From Serripes groenlandicus (taxonomy: Eukaryota > Mollusca > Bivalvia > Cardiida > Cardiidae): a stretch of 64,000 nt of DNA. Location of the stretch: assembly GCA_031761405.1 (NCBI GenBank), contig JASEVX010000017.1, forward strand, positions 11,976,043 to 12,040,042, written 5' to 3'. Both the position numbers and the translations under genes were made by a program. Each line of letters starts with the position of its first letter. Position 1 is the stretch's first letter. The notes beneath the pieces were generated by a model that saw nothing but the letters and a program-made list of their open reading frames with translations, ran no database searches and was not told where the DNA came from. Below are positions 58,401 through 60,229 of the stretch, piece by piece.

Positions 58401-59930
58401 CATCACAGTTAATTTATATGGTGTAAATATGCCACTTTCAACAAATATTTCATTCACATCACATTTAATTTATATGGTGTAAATATGCCACTTTCAACAA
58501 ATATTTCATTCACATCACATTTAATTTATATAGTGTAAATATGCCACTTTCAACAATATTTCATTCACATCAGTTAATTTATATGGTGTGTTACACCATT
58601 TTCAACAATATTTCATTCGTACCACAGTATTTCCAGGTCAACCCTTTCCCACCTGTAGACACATTTTGACGCATATGCAGCAGACGACTTTTGAAAACAT
58701 TGTGACAAAAGGAGAAATTGCTCAATCAAGCAATTTCTCCTTTTGCAACCAAGTTTTCAGCTTTTTTCAGTAATTATACCTTCAATAATAGAGATTTTCC
58801 ATATCTTTGAGTAGATACTTTTAAAGTCGCCTGCTGCAGATTTGTTGTATGTGGGAAAGGGTTTAGTAACCAATACTGCTGGTAAGTATATCCTGACACA
58901 AGCGCATCAGTAGTAATGGGAATCCGCTGTGGTTGAGTGGTTAGCGTCGGGGATTTCGAAACCGGGTGTCCCGGGTTCGATCCCCAGTCATGGCACTACA
59001 GTCATGGTGGAGTGCCCTTGGGCAAGGCACATTTTCTAGCCTAGTACTGGTTTGTTTACCCAGGGATCATGAATAATTAAAATTAATTGCGCGCTAAATG
59101 ACCTTAGCTGTCGATGCGCCATAAAACAATATTCATTCATTCATTCAGTAGTAATGCTATCCCCACAACACTGAGCGCAGGACGGGAAACCACTACGACG
59201 GTACCATTTTTTAAGACTTCGGTATGACCGAGGATTTATCACTGGTCCCCAACTCTTAAAACAAATGAAACCCGAGAGAATCTATAGGTAAAATTGTGGT
59301 AGCTTTAACCCTTTCCCTCATACGACATTTCTGCAGCAGACGACTTTGAATGTATATTTTGTCAAAAAATCAGAAAATTTCTATAATTGAATGGATAACC
59401 TATGACTAAAAGTGGAAAACATTGTGTCAAAAGGAGAAATTGCACGTTTTGTGCAATTTCTTCTTTTGTCACTATGTTTTCAAATAGCCGTCTGCTGCAG
59501 AGGCGTCAGAAAGCGTCTATATGAGGGAAAGGGTTAAAAGTTACAATAAAGTCTAACTTAAGACATATCAATTAAAAAGCAGAGGTCAAGATAAAGGGGA
59601 GTTTTGCATGTTCTAAGATCCCTATTTGACCCTCTCACCCTATGTTGTGGGTACTCAAAAGAATTGTCTCAGTGAGACGATTCTCTTGAGTACCCACAAC
59701 ATAGGTTTTGCTCGGATTATAAGAGAGATATTGTGGGGAAAACAGCTGTTTACCCCTGCTTTTCTGGACCTTACGAAAAAAGGTTTTAAAATGTTACGAC
59801 ACAAATCACACCACACACCCTGACCTACCTTAGCACTCAGATCTGGGAACGCACTGCTGTAGAAGGGGAAGGATTGATCGTCCACTAGATGCCAGTGTAA
59901 GACGTTCATCTTGTTTTGGGCCATACCCTC
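18510..59930 (-). CDS. Beta-hexosaminidase (GH20), probably membrane-anchored; 3' ten exons
   Basis: Glycosidase removing terminal beta-linked N-acetylhexosamine from glycoconjugates. Ten exons (listed separately) have AG/GT borders and join in phase to 483 residues plus stop. Family GH20 landmarks in order: [52 protein letters not shown] with the catalytic Asp-Glu pair, [40 protein letters not shown] and [12 protein letters not shown]. The core matches vertebrate HEXA/HEXB closely. The substrate-binding Arg region (RG..DTSRH type), N-terminal domain and signal peptide are upstream of 59930 and were not found. Unlike HEXA/HEXB, about 80 residues follow the SGPDYC region and then two hydrophobic segments. 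NxS/T sequons are visible (NET, NCT). Introns reach about 11 kb and are packed with MITEs. No internal stop or frameshift is seen. The C-terminal linkage rests on phase and splice signals, not on a transcript. Confidence 0.93.
19195..19292. repeat. Dispersed ~100-bp repeat with NRF1-like palindrome
   Basis: 'acttatctaaaataaaataatat' through 'aatgcgcatgcgcaaaaatcgatgttaaaggtcacgaaact'. Near-identical to 40825-40908. GCGCATGCGC is the palindromic NRF1-type motif. Confidence 0.75.
19401..19653. mobile_element. Foldback MITE (ATGAGCC ends), well preserved
   Basis: Left arm atgaaccggtccacgagaaaaccaacattgtgga; the right arm, reversed, is ATGAGCCGTTACACGAGAAA then ACCAACATTATGGAC. The inverted arms are about 35 bp. 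Confidence 0.85.
19676..19855 (+). mobile_element. TTAA-MITE family A, 3'-truncated
   Basis: 'taacccttgccctcatatagacgc' to 'ttttttgacaaaat', followed by 'ctaaccctaaccc'. Diverged B remnants occupy about 19930-20180. Confidence 0.8.
20223..20693 (+). mobile_element. Pearl/Helentron-like element (type F)
   Basis: 5' aacaagagacccaagagggccag; core with 'aggagaagatttttaaag' and 'tttcatcccaattggcc'; 'cgcagacagatgg'; 3' hairpin 'ctggcatttagccagttgagctaaaaa'. The 116-residue ORF inside has no recognisable domain and is rejected. Confidence 0.72.
20780..21248. mobile_element. Compound MITE block
   Basis: 20780-20952 joins an A-type minus start (catacgacaattttgcagcag) to a B-type plus end. 20982-21248 is a B plus copy interrupted by 'aatcctttccctcatacaac..agcagacgac' and closed by an A right half ending gaaggaaagggttaa. 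A further B 3' scrap runs to 21367. Confidence 0.7.
21450..21640 (+). repeat. Dispersed repeat, also at 39608-39785
   Basis: Shared words: 'cctgtgt.taaagac.acccatggg', 'tttgtgcagaaaatga.taattgggaaa', 'aaggtggtcttta'. Class not recognised. Confidence 0.65.
21722..21989 (+). mobile_element. tRNA-SINE, full length
   Basis: Head 'ataaggcgctctagcaactga', B box 'gtcacgggttcgatacccgg', body 'caagtactggtgtgggaaagccagg', tail 'gaaagcggcgttaaactcc' plus (caaa)n. Confidence 0.88.
22164..22393 (+). mobile_element. TTAA-MITE family A, full length, GCAC hairpin
   Basis: TTAA both ends. Hairpin gaaattgcac-aaaac-gtgcagtttc carries paired changes in both arms. Confidence 0.9.
22556..22748 (-). mobile_element. 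TTAA-MITE family B, 3'-truncated
   Basis: 'aaacttttcccacatgcaacaaatctgcagcag' to 'gacgtctgctgcagatgca', then an (at)n run. Confidence 0.75.
23054..24085 (+). mobile_element. Pearl/Helentron-like element, ~125-bp units (type G)
   Basis: 5' aacaagagggccatgatggccctggatcgctcacc. About seven diverged units of 'gtgttaacaagatttt.cttcaatttgacctagtgacctagtttttgacc'. 3' 'acgccggacaaaatgtgatcacaatagctcacctt..aggtgagcta'. gctcacc/ggtgagc are subterminal inverted repeats. Confidence 0.82.
24119..24270 (-). mobile_element. TTAA-MITE family A, internal deletion
   Basis: TTAA both ends, but only 152 bp: the segment between 'acatattttgt' and 'gcacgttttgtgc' is missing. The host interval 24271-24537 is AT-rich without a gene. 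Confidence 0.88.
24538..24760. mobile_element. TTAA-MITE family B, diverged
   Basis: 'agatgctttctgaatcctctgcagcagatg' to 'cttcaagtgggaaagggttaa', with hairpin aaattgctcatgatgagcagttt. Confidence 0.7.
24766..26163 (+). mobile_element. Pearl/Helentron-like element H, ~178-bp units
   Basis: 5' caagagctgtcggaggacagcg. About five units of 'aaggtcacactcagcatcttcagcatacaatatgaag..attccaaatatgaaagccct..ccaacttgccctaaaactttaacc'. 3' 'gacgccggggcgagtagtaaagctctcatattcttcgaatag'. Same family as 60521-63737. It contains a MITE piece at 24850-24966. Confidence 0.85.
24850..24966 (-). mobile_element. MITE A fragment carried inside element H
   Basis: Junction 'aagtactaTTAAccctttccc' is identical in element S (60599-60620), so the MITE piece was present before these elements spread. 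Confidence 0.85.
26245..26556 (+). mobile_element. Pearl/Helentron-like element (type I)
   Basis: 5' 'caagaaaccgctgaag..ggccggattg', core 'caatagaacttgttactggttacc', (gaca)n, and 3' 'gaccggaattgcttaagcaatccggcc' hairpin. ggccggattg/caatccggcc are the subterminal pair. A related fragment is at 55270-55503. Confidence 0.82.
26557..26957. other. Intron, nothing recognised
   Basis: AT-rich hexosaminidase intron sequence with no repeat I could match in the window. Confidence 0.5.
26958..27330 (-). mobile_element. MITE B interrupted by MITE A
   Basis: B starts TTAACCCTTTCCTACATAC. At 26999 an A copy enters at TTAA and runs to about 27208 (its right tip is lost). B then resumes 'gtgctgaaaacattgtagc' and ends gtgggaaatgg. 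Confidence 0.75.
27630..27839 (-). mobile_element. TTAA-MITE family B
   Basis: TTAACCTTTTCCCACATACAAC to 'tgcaggtgggaaagtgttaa'. Confidence 0.8.
27848..28060 (+). mobile_element. TTAA-MITE family B
   Basis: 'aaatacagacactttctaatgac' to 'gagttgttgcatgtggga'; outer tips degraded. Confidence 0.72.
28085..28475. repeat. ~56-bp minisatellite split by a MITE
   Basis: Units 'aagacatattgtgacatattagtagc.aatacattgtaagtagagcctcaacattt'. One unit lies left of the MITE at 28134 and about three right of it. Confidence 0.85.
28134..28322 (+). mobile_element. TTAA-MITE family A inserted in the minisatellite
   Basis: The unit junction caacatTTAAgacatat is split into caacacTTAA and TTAAgacatat around the element. 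40 bp of the element's centre are deleted. Confidence 0.9.
28488..28683 (-). CDS. Hexosaminidase exon (post-barrel, cysteine-containing)
   Basis: Acceptor ataatttcag|, donor TCACAG|gtactg. [20 protein letters not shown], then [20 protein letters not shown] and a charged stretch to HISDCSQ. The family's usual C-terminus ends near PDYC. The extra ~55 residues with NET and NCT sequons and Cys form a stalk-like linker to the hydrophobic exon (inference). Confidence 0.9.
28700..28989 (+). mobile_element. Pearl/Helentron-like element (type E)
   Basis: 5' tagaaatatcactgaagatg..atacccc and 3' 'tatatacccc..gggtataat'. It starts 17 bp from the acceptor of the hexosaminidase exon, so its reversed end (ttctaattttatat) supplies part of the 3' splice region. 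Confidence 0.78.
29037..29267 (+). mobile_element. TTAA-MITE family A, full length
   Basis: 'taaccctttcctttatataaacgc' to tatgagggaaagggttaa. The left TTAA is mutated to GTAA. Confidence 0.86.
29439..29667 (+). mobile_element. TTAA-MITE family A, full length
   Basis: TTAA both ends, ending tatgtgggaaaggattaa. A foldback-MITE end ('ctttttctcatgcactggctcat') lies just left at about 29411-29433. Confidence 0.88.
29858..30113. mobile_element. Compound MITE B
   Basis: Minus-type left half (cccacatacaacaaatctgcagcag) joined after 'tgctcgtttgcc' to a plus-type right half (gtcgtctgctgcagatttattg). Confidence 0.7.
30128..31695 (+). mobile_element. Pearl/Helentron-like element with two alternating unit types
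   Basis: 5' aactagaactatcactg..ataccccc; (ccga)n; 3' 'tatataccccccc..ttgggggtataataag'. Core units start 'taacaaagggcaataactctg'. Type A has 'tcctgtacaccgcacttcctctcaatgtg', type B has 'cttgtacactgcacttcctctgattatgc'. They follow roughly B-A-A-B-A-B-A-B-A with ~150-158 bp each. The 60-80 residue ORFs here are repeat artefacts. Confidence 0.85.
31718..31947 (+). mobile_element. TTAA-MITE family A, full length
   Basis: TTAACACTTTCCCTCATATAGAC to tatgagggaaagggttaa. It ends 31 bp from the hexosaminidase donor at 31979. Confidence 0.9.
31979..32083 (-). CDS. Hexosaminidase exon ([10 protein letters not shown])
   Basis: Acceptor gttacttcag|G, donor TTGAG|gtatgt. Encodes (W)[15 protein letters not shown] then [15 protein letters not shown], the conserved end of the GH20 barrel. 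Confidence 0.95.
32248..32551 (-). mobile_element. tRNA-SINE, full length
   Basis: Tail gattgattggggtttaacgcc, body, reversed B box 'gccgggattcgaactcacaa' and A box 'gtctgagctactggggctcg'. Two short ORFs inside are artefacts. Confidence 0.9.
32555..33084. other. AT-rich intron with MITE scrap
   Basis: 32580-32690 is a degraded MITE B with an internal deletion. The rest shows nothing recognised. Confidence 0.5.
33085..33375 (+). mobile_element. tRNA-SINE, diverged
   Basis: Head 'gatggctcagtcagtaagaac' (A-box-like), body 'gtctatgttggaaaa', 'caagaaagccagg', 'aggtgaactggcc', tail (aatt)n. It ends 20 bp from the exon at 33396. Confidence 0.75.
33396..33486 (-). CDS. Hexosaminidase exon (GGEACLW)
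   Basis: Donor TTATG|gtgagt, acceptor ..ccaccag|GTTATAC. Encodes [20 protein letters not shown] then ENENAMVML. The GGEA.LW Trp/Glu segment lines the GH20 active site. Confidence 0.95.
33515..33736 (-). mobile_element. TTAA-MITE family B, diverged
   Basis: 'aatccttttcaacatacaag' to 'tctacatgctggagagggtta'. A left-end scrap of another copy follows at 33748-33800. Confidence 0.7.
33914..34125 (+). mobile_element. TTAA-MITE family A, left tip shortened, GCAC hairpin
   Basis: TTAACCCTTTCTGACGCC (about 18 bp of the tip deleted) to tatgagggaaagggttaa. Hairpin gaaattgcac-agaac-gtgcaatttc. Confidence 0.9.
34179..34405 (+). mobile_element. TTAA-MITE family B
   Basis: 'gaccctttccttcatatagacg' to 'gttatatttaggaaaaagggttaa'. 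Confidence 0.8.
34551..34745 (+). mobile_element. tRNA-SINE type 2
   Basis: A box 'cagtggtacagtggtagagcg', degraded B box 'caggtttgtatccca', body 'gcgagtactggttatgtctcc', end 'ttcgctattgatgtaaaac'. Confidence 0.82.
34751..35336 (+). mobile_element. Pearl/Helentron-like element with near-identical units (type L)
   Basis: 5' 'gcaagcaataccatagtcccctactggt'. Three ~151-bp units starting 'ctaagtccaaaaaggggcat' at 34784, 34936 and 35087 differ at only a few bases. (ctga)n. 3' 'agtccccttcggcacgccggtaggggactaataa'. cccctac/gtagggg is the subterminal pair. Confidence 0.87.
35390..35561 (-). CDS. Hexosaminidase exon ([12 protein letters not shown])
   Basis: Acceptor gcttttacag|CTT, donor TCATACG|gtatgt. 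[20 protein letters not shown], then [17 protein letters not shown].. to CDPVDTSY. The Tyr/Trp residues of IYS..WYLD match the substrate-binding wall of GH20. Confidence 0.96.
35622..35800 (-). mobile_element. TTAA-MITE family B, 3'-truncated
   Basis: 'ataaccctttcccacatacaac' to 'ggtcgtttgctgcag'. Hairpin aaattgctcatcatgagcaattt. Confidence 0.78.
35801..36550. other. Intron, mostly unclassified
   Basis: 35800-36400 AT-rich, nothing recognised. 36420-36540 resembles the core of type E elements ('gatatacacatttccccttggtatagaag'), without ends. Confidence 0.5.
36554..36775 (+). mobile_element. TTAA-MITE family A, full length
   Basis: TTAA both ends. The 'gccacaatg' box is deleted (cttttg-tttccac). 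Confidence 0.88.
36917..36985. repeat. 34-bp-arm palindrome
   Basis: Left arm ccctatgttgtgggtactca then aaagaatcgtctca, one-base centre, right arm inverted with a single mismatch. Copies at 38057, 38259 and 59638. Confidence 0.92.
37738..37970 (+). mobile_element. TTAA-MITE family B
   Basis: 'aactctttcccacctatagacgc' to 'gttgtatgtgggaagg'. A scrap of another B copy is at 37425-37545. 37140-37420 shows no feature. Confidence 0.75.
38057..38124. repeat. 34-bp-arm palindrome, mutated
   Basis: Same palindrome as 36917 with several unpaired changes in the left arm. Confidence 0.85.
38125..38450. repeat. Tandem duplication including a palindrome
   Basis: 'gagagaggaattgtgggaaa' through 'ttaattaatgatatttgaat' occurs at 38140-38243 and again at 38341-38445 essentially unchanged. 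A second palindrome lies between. Confidence 0.85.
38259..38327. repeat. 34-bp-arm palindrome
   Basis: Arms 38259-38292 and 38294-38327 around a single G, with one mismatch. Confidence 0.93.
38685..39417 (+). mobile_element. Pearl/Helentron-like element (type N)
   Basis: 5' 'caatacaaaagtcccctacc'. Three to four ~125-170-bp diverged units with 'atatcaaaatccattcaagcatgtggaagatacagccc' and 'tgaccttgaccttgggagta'. 3' 'aaaccggtaggggactaataag'. Shares ends with type L but has a different core. Confidence 0.82.
39608..40003 (+). mobile_element. Dispersed repeat with MITE A inserted
   Basis: The repeat of 21450-21640 runs to 'caaggtggtcttta'. The MITE occupies 39774-40003 (ccctttccctcatataggc to tatgggggaaagggtt) and the repeat resumes 'gactgtacc'. 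Left TTAA has become TTTA. Confidence 0.78.
40186..40280 (-). mobile_element. TTAA-MITE family B, internal deletion
   Basis: TTAACCCTTTCCCACATAC to 'tgtctgtatgtgtgaaagggg', with the centre missing. Another B right end is at 40035-40092. Confidence 0.7.
40825..40908. repeat. Dispersed repeat with NRF1-like palindrome
   Basis: Second copy of the 19195-19292 repeat, diverging from it right after 'ggtcacgaaact'. Contains tGCGCATGCGCg. An adjacent 68-residue ORF (40885-41091) has no recognisable family. Confidence 0.75.
41353..41375. repeat. GC-rich hairpin, probable 3' end of an element
   Basis: gtcgcgggc-ttct-gcccggcgac followed by taataa, as in the ends at 35336 and 39417. The matching 5' end was not located; 40290-41350 contains no recognised gene. 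Confidence 0.6.
41546..41568. repeat. (TG)n microsatellite
   Basis: About 11 TG units followed by a G-rich run (gggggtgggggtgggggagg). A MITE B scrap lies at 41640-41735. Confidence 0.9.
41806..41963 (+). mobile_element. Pearl/Helentron-like element (small, type O)
   Basis: 'ctagaatggagtgctcc..gtgtcacctgcacctgctcattgaaa', gacagacaga, 'gcctaccatgctacgcagggtgacat'. Paired with 7744-7905. Confidence 0.78.
41994..42084 (-). CDS. Hexosaminidase exon (FVFWQEI)
   Basis: Acceptor taatttcag|GTTG, donor GTACAG|gtgagt. (R)[18 protein letters not shown] then [12 protein letters not shown], equal to the VVWQE strand of human HEXA. Ends in phase 0. Confidence 0.95.
42156..42470. mobile_element. MITE B (+) followed by MITE B 5' part (-)
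   Basis: 'taaccctttcaaacatacagac' to 'ttttatgtgggaaagggtta' (42371), which shares its end with a minus start 'accctttcaaacatacaacaattctgcagcag'. Confidence 0.75.
42500..42645 (+). mobile_element. tRNA-SINE fragment
   Basis: 'cctggatttgatccttgcttgg' (degraded B box), 'gagcaaggcatgttttcctagcctag', 'ccatgatataactgaaatacggttaaattgg'. It is cut at its tail by the MITE at 42649. Confidence 0.7.
42649..42881 (+). mobile_element. TTAA-MITE family B, full length
   Basis: TTAACCCTTTCCCACATAGAG to 'tgtatgcgggaaagggttaa'. Hairpin gaaattgctcgttttgagcaatttc. Confidence 0.88.
42944..43157 (-). mobile_element. tRNA-SINE
   Basis: Tail gattgattgattgtttggtg, 'cagttaaatcacagcaattcc', reversed head 'cagggatcaaacctgtgacc' and 'ctcaaccactacaccacaagg'. 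Confidence 0.78.
43194..44028 (+). mobile_element. Pearl/Helentron-like element, ~165-bp units (type P)
   Basis: 5' ctagaattgtttttgcaaaaaacagatgtctcccc. Four units with 'ggagatatggagcggacacg' and 'tgaccttgaccttgacc'. (gaca)n. 3' 'atatctcccctgtatacagggggagacataatta' hairpin. The unit length is a multiple of three, which yields a spurious 261-residue minus ORF. Confidence 0.88.
44086..44508. mobile_element. MITE B pair (+ then -) fused
   Basis: A + copy to 'gttgttagagggaaag' (44301) runs straight into the minus copy 'caaatctgcagcagacg', which ends tatgaaggaaagggttg. 19 bp remain to the hexosaminidase donor at 44528. Confidence 0.78.
44528..44653 (-). CDS. Hexosaminidase exon (SNPEVMKFL)
   Basis: Acceptor aaaatttcag|G, donor TCACTAG|gtaaag. 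(W)[19 protein letters not shown], then [19 protein letters not shown]. Equivalent of the W-SNP-I region of HEXA. Confidence 0.95.
44757..44962 (+). mobile_element. TTAA-MITE family B, left tip lost
   Basis: 'tttttgacgcctctgcagtagac' to 'tgtttcatgtgaaaaaggg'. Confidence 0.75.
45047..45272 (-). mobile_element. TTAA-MITE family B, full length
   Basis: TTAACCCTTTCCCACATACAAC to 'ctataagtgggaaagggttta'. An older relative, 45275-45532, follows. Confidence 0.8.
45811..46040 (+). mobile_element. TTAA-MITE family B, full length
   Basis: 'taaaccctttccaacgtaaag' to 'ctgtatgtgggaaagggataa'. 45540-45810 holds AT-rich sequence, nothing recognised. Confidence 0.8.
46071..46300 (-). mobile_element. TTAA-MITE family A, full length, GCAC hairpin
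   Basis: TTAA both ends, 230 bp. Hairpin gaaattgcac-gtttt-gtgcaatttc. Confidence 0.92.
46358..46952 (+). mobile_element. Compound chain of three MITE copies
   Basis: B copy to 'tgtgggaaaggatag' (about 46589); a second near-identical B body from 'cgttctgacacctctgcagcag'; at 'gtcgtctgctgcag' (about 46770) it switches into 'acagctttttgaaaacatag' of an A copy ending gtgggaaagggtta. The two B bodies share almost every base, which suggests a recent duplication. Confidence 0.8.
47187..47243 (-). mobile_element. tRNA-SINE tail scrap
   Basis: 'gtctcgggttttaccccgcc' and 'gtcagttatatcacggca'. The preceding 46953-47186 is AT-rich with a short + ORF discussed under findings. Confidence 0.5.
47244..47388 (+). 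mobile_element. TTAA-MITE family A, 5'-truncated, beside a splice donor
   Basis: 'tcaaaacgagcaatttctcc' to tatgaggggaaagggtt. It ends six bases from the exon, so the minus-strand donor reads gtatgt followed at once by the MITE end. Confidence 0.88.
47395..47602 (-). CDS. Hexosaminidase exon with catalytic Asp-Glu
   Basis: Acceptor atcattgcag|GG, donor CTGCTG|gtatgt. (G)[20 protein letters not shown], then [20 protein letters not shown], then [19 protein letters not shown] carries the GH20 general acid Glu and its assisting Asp. Confidence 0.97.
47697..47921 (-). mobile_element. TTAA-MITE family B, full length
   Basis: 'atccctttcccacatacgac' to 'tgtatgtgggaaagggttaa'. A further B scrap is at 48005-48125. 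Confidence 0.82.
48152..48369 (+). mobile_element. TTAA-MITE family A beside a splice donor
   Basis: 'caaccctttcccgcatatagatgc' to tatgagggaaagggata. It ends seven bases from the exon at 48377, so the donor region is gtaagagttatcccttt. Confidence 0.9.
48377..48482 (-). CDS. Hexosaminidase exon ([15 protein letters not shown])
   Basis: Acceptor gtcttttcag|GGG, donor CTCCAG|gtaaga. [20 protein letters not shown] then [15 protein letters not shown](G), the GH20 strand ending in the EFD.PGH motif. Confidence 0.96.
48700..48902 (+). mobile_element. TTAA-MITE family B, diverged
   Basis: 'tgttgacacattttgttccctctgcagcag' to 'gttgtatgtgggaaagggata'. 48483-48700 shows nothing else. Confidence 0.72.
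48990..49180 (-). mobile_element. tRNA-SINE type 2
   Basis: 'ttacatcacttgcgaaacaagc', 'gatgtctgcctgacttggag', reversed B box 'caggattcgaacctgaaacc'. Confidence 0.8.
49273..49486 (+). mobile_element. TTAA-MITE family B
   Basis: 'ttaacctattccctcaaaaagacgc' to 'gtcgtctgctgcagatttcttg'. Hairpin aaattgctcataatgagtaattt. Confidence 0.75.
49490..49784. repeat. ~147-bp tandem duplication containing a MITE B 5' part
   Basis: 'aacaagtctcaattatgttacatg' through 'ccataaatgaaaatgctatta' occurs twice with few differences. Each copy includes TTAACCCTTTCCCACATACAAC. Confidence 0.87.
49782..49985 (-). mobile_element. TTAA-MITE family A nested in MITE B
   Basis: Enters at the TTAA of 'aaatgctaTTAA', which is unoccupied in the first duplicate ('aaatgctattaaataaac'). 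Ends tatatgagggaaagggttg. The B host resumes 'attgaatagttaaaa' and ends at 50118 with gtgggaaagggttaa. Confidence 0.88.
50119..50440. other. Intron, nothing recognised
   Basis: AT-rich sequence, no gene or repeat matched. Confidence 0.5.
50441..50978. mobile_element. MITE B host with nested and appended pieces
   Basis: TTAACCCTTTTCCCACATACAAC at 50441. Family A copy 50484-50714 inserted in 'gacaactTTAAaaac'. B resumes to 'ctgtctgctgca' (about 50861) and then switches to a + copy 'aaatgagcaatttctcc' ending gtgagaaagggttaa. Confidence 0.8.
50484..50714 (+). mobile_element. TTAA-MITE family A, full length, GCAC hairpin
   Basis: TTAA both ends. Hairpin gaaattgcac-aaaac-gtgcaatttc. Confidence 0.93.
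51263..51478 (-). mobile_element. TTAA-MITE family B
   Basis: 'tgaccctttcccacatataac' to 'tctgtatgtgggaaagggttaa'. 50979-51170 is AT-rich without a feature; a B scrap is at 51195-51245. Confidence 0.82.
51480..52345. repeat. ~65-bp minisatellite, about 13 units
   Basis: Unit 'gctgtattagacaaaatgga', 'tgtcttgctgcacatccaaa', 'cagtgattacccatatgtgctatga'. Units vary by short insertions (tcaatgctgc versus ttgctgc). Interior to a hexosaminidase intron. Confidence 0.93.
52513..54433 (+). mobile_element. Pearl/Helentron-like element, ~11 units of ~155-165 bp (type P)
   Basis: Same ends and unit as 43194-44028 but longer. The left third (52590-52770) is non-repetitive. Some units lack 'ccgtct' (ctttaaggagatatgg). 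Long minus ORFs (up to 149 residues) come from the unit and are not genes. Confidence 0.9.
54479..54596 (-). mobile_element. TTAA-MITE family A, 3'-truncated
   Basis: TTAACCCTTTCTCTCATACAAC to 'aaaagtggaaagcattgg', then directly a SINE. Confidence 0.85.
54597..54806 (-). mobile_element. tRNA-SINE type 3
   Basis: 'agttatatcacggcaacagttc', 'gcctagta'-type body reversed (accagtactaggctag), reversed B box 'ggtttcaaatccccaac' and A box 'aaccactcgaccacagcgg'. Matches 58920-59155 in opposite orientation. Confidence 0.85.
54933..55171 (-). mobile_element. TTAA-MITE family B
   Basis: 'taaccctttcccatatacctg' to 'tctgtaagtgggaaagggtt'. Confidence 0.78.
55270..55503 (+). mobile_element. Pearl/Helentron-like fragment (type I), 5' end lost
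   Basis: 'caatagaacttgttactggttacc', (gaca)n and 3' 'gaccggaattgctagagcaatccggcc'. 55504-55876 is AT-rich with two ~45-bp repeats of 'acatatgaaatgaaattcatgaat'. Confidence 0.78.
55877..56098 (+). mobile_element. TTAA-MITE family A
   Basis: TTAACCCTTTCCCTCATATAGAC to tatgagggaaac, where it joins a minus B scrap (gcagcagacaacattg) without its terminal TTAA. Confidence 0.87.
56199..56457. mobile_element. Compound MITE B
   Basis: 'ttaagcctttcccaactgcagacgc' on the left, an internal 'gatggaagggttaac' and a minus-type right end 'gcgtctgtctatatgtggga..gggttaa'. Confidence 0.7.
56575..57141. repeat. ~56-bp satellite, left block
   Basis: About ten units of 'atttaatttatatggtgtaa', 'atatgccactttcaacaaat', 'atttcattcacatcac'. 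The unit resembles the SINE tail (ggtttaacgccgttttcaacaat..cagtcatatcac). Confidence 0.93.
57134..57141. repeat. Target-site duplication of the MULE, left
   Basis: catttaat, repeated at 58350-58357 and present once per satellite unit. Confidence 0.8.
57142..58349 (+). mobile_element. MULE (Mutator-like) DNA transposon, 1.2 kb, defective
   Basis: Left end GGTGTGTTCCCGGAACGCC then TACTCGACTTAA; right end reversed GGTTTGTTCCCGGAACGCC then TACTCGATTTAA. The similarity extends inward through 'attaggg.attagggggc'. Flanked by an 8-bp duplication, which fits the 8-10 bp of MULEs. It carries one broken gene (57505-58127). Confidence 0.9.
57505..58127 (+). pseudogene. FLYWCH zinc finger / MULE transposase remnant
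   Basis: An ATG at 57505 opens a FLYWCH-type zinc finger: F25, Y27, W39-x-C41, C46 and H63/H65/H67 within the first 70 residues. From about residue 98 the text jumps to ALLPGK-like '[19 protein letters not shown]', a segment that in intact metazoan MULE transposases lies after the DGTFK block, so that block is deleted. Near 57912 the reading frame shifts; the other frame gives [21 protein letters not shown] and [10 protein letters not shown] (to a stop at 58125), the second catalytic Asp region. The open frame itself continues to 58059 out of register. Not functional as a transposase; the zinc finger alone could still be made. Confidence 0.85.
58350..58600. repeat. ~56-bp satellite, right block
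   Basis: Four to five units continuing the array interrupted by the MULE, ending in the longer form 'ggtgtgttacaccattttcaac'. Confidence 0.92.
58638..58863 (+). mobile_element. TTAA-MITE family B, full length
   Basis: 'caaccctttcccacctgtagac' to 'gttgtatgtgggaaagggttta'. Confidence 0.85.
58920..59155 (+). mobile_element. tRNA-SINE type 3, full length
   Basis: A box 'tggttgagtggttagcg', B box 'cccgggttcgatccccagtc', body 'cttgggcaaggcacattttctagcctag', tail (attc)n. Confidence 0.9.
59305..59537 (-). mobile_element. TTAA-MITE family A, full length, GCAC hairpin
   Basis: TTAA both ends. Hairpin gaaattgcac-gtttt-gtgcaatttc. Confidence 0.93.
59638..59706. repeat. 34-bp-arm palindrome
   Basis: Fourth copy of the ccctatgttgtgggtactca palindrome, with three unpaired positions. 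Flanks match those at 36870 and 38020 ('tgcatgttctaagatcc.tatttgaccctct'). Confidence 0.9.
59829..59930 (-). CDS. Hexosaminidase exon ([11 protein letters not shown]), first found in window
   Basis: Acceptor cttattacag|GAG, donor GCTAAG|gtaggt, 34 whole codons: [20 protein letters not shown] then [14 protein letters not shown]. Phase 0 at both ends. Upstream exons are not recognised between here and 64000. Confidence 0.96.
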
Positions 59931-59995
59931 CTGTAATAAGTAAGATTCTATTGTCATGGCCGGTTTGCTATTATTAGACTTGTAGTAAACAGTTA

Positions 59996-60229
59996 TGTAC
60001 TCTTTCCTACATACAAACAAATCTGAAGCAGCAGACTTTGAAAACATTTAGTCAAACATATAATTGTGAACTGTTTATAAATGAAAGAACAACTATTGAA
60101 CAAAGTTGAAAACATCGTGACAAAAGGAGAAATTGCTCATTATGGGCAATTTCTCCTTTTGTCAAAATGTTTTCAAAAGTCGTCTGCTGTAGAGCTGTCA
60201 GAATGTGTCTATATGTGGGATAGAGTTAA
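59996..60229 (-). mobile_element. TTAA-MITE family B, full length
   Basis: 'tactctttcctacatacaaac' to 'tatatgtgggatagagttaa'. Hairpin aaattgctcattatgggcaattt. 60230-60418 holds no feature. Confidence 0.82.
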
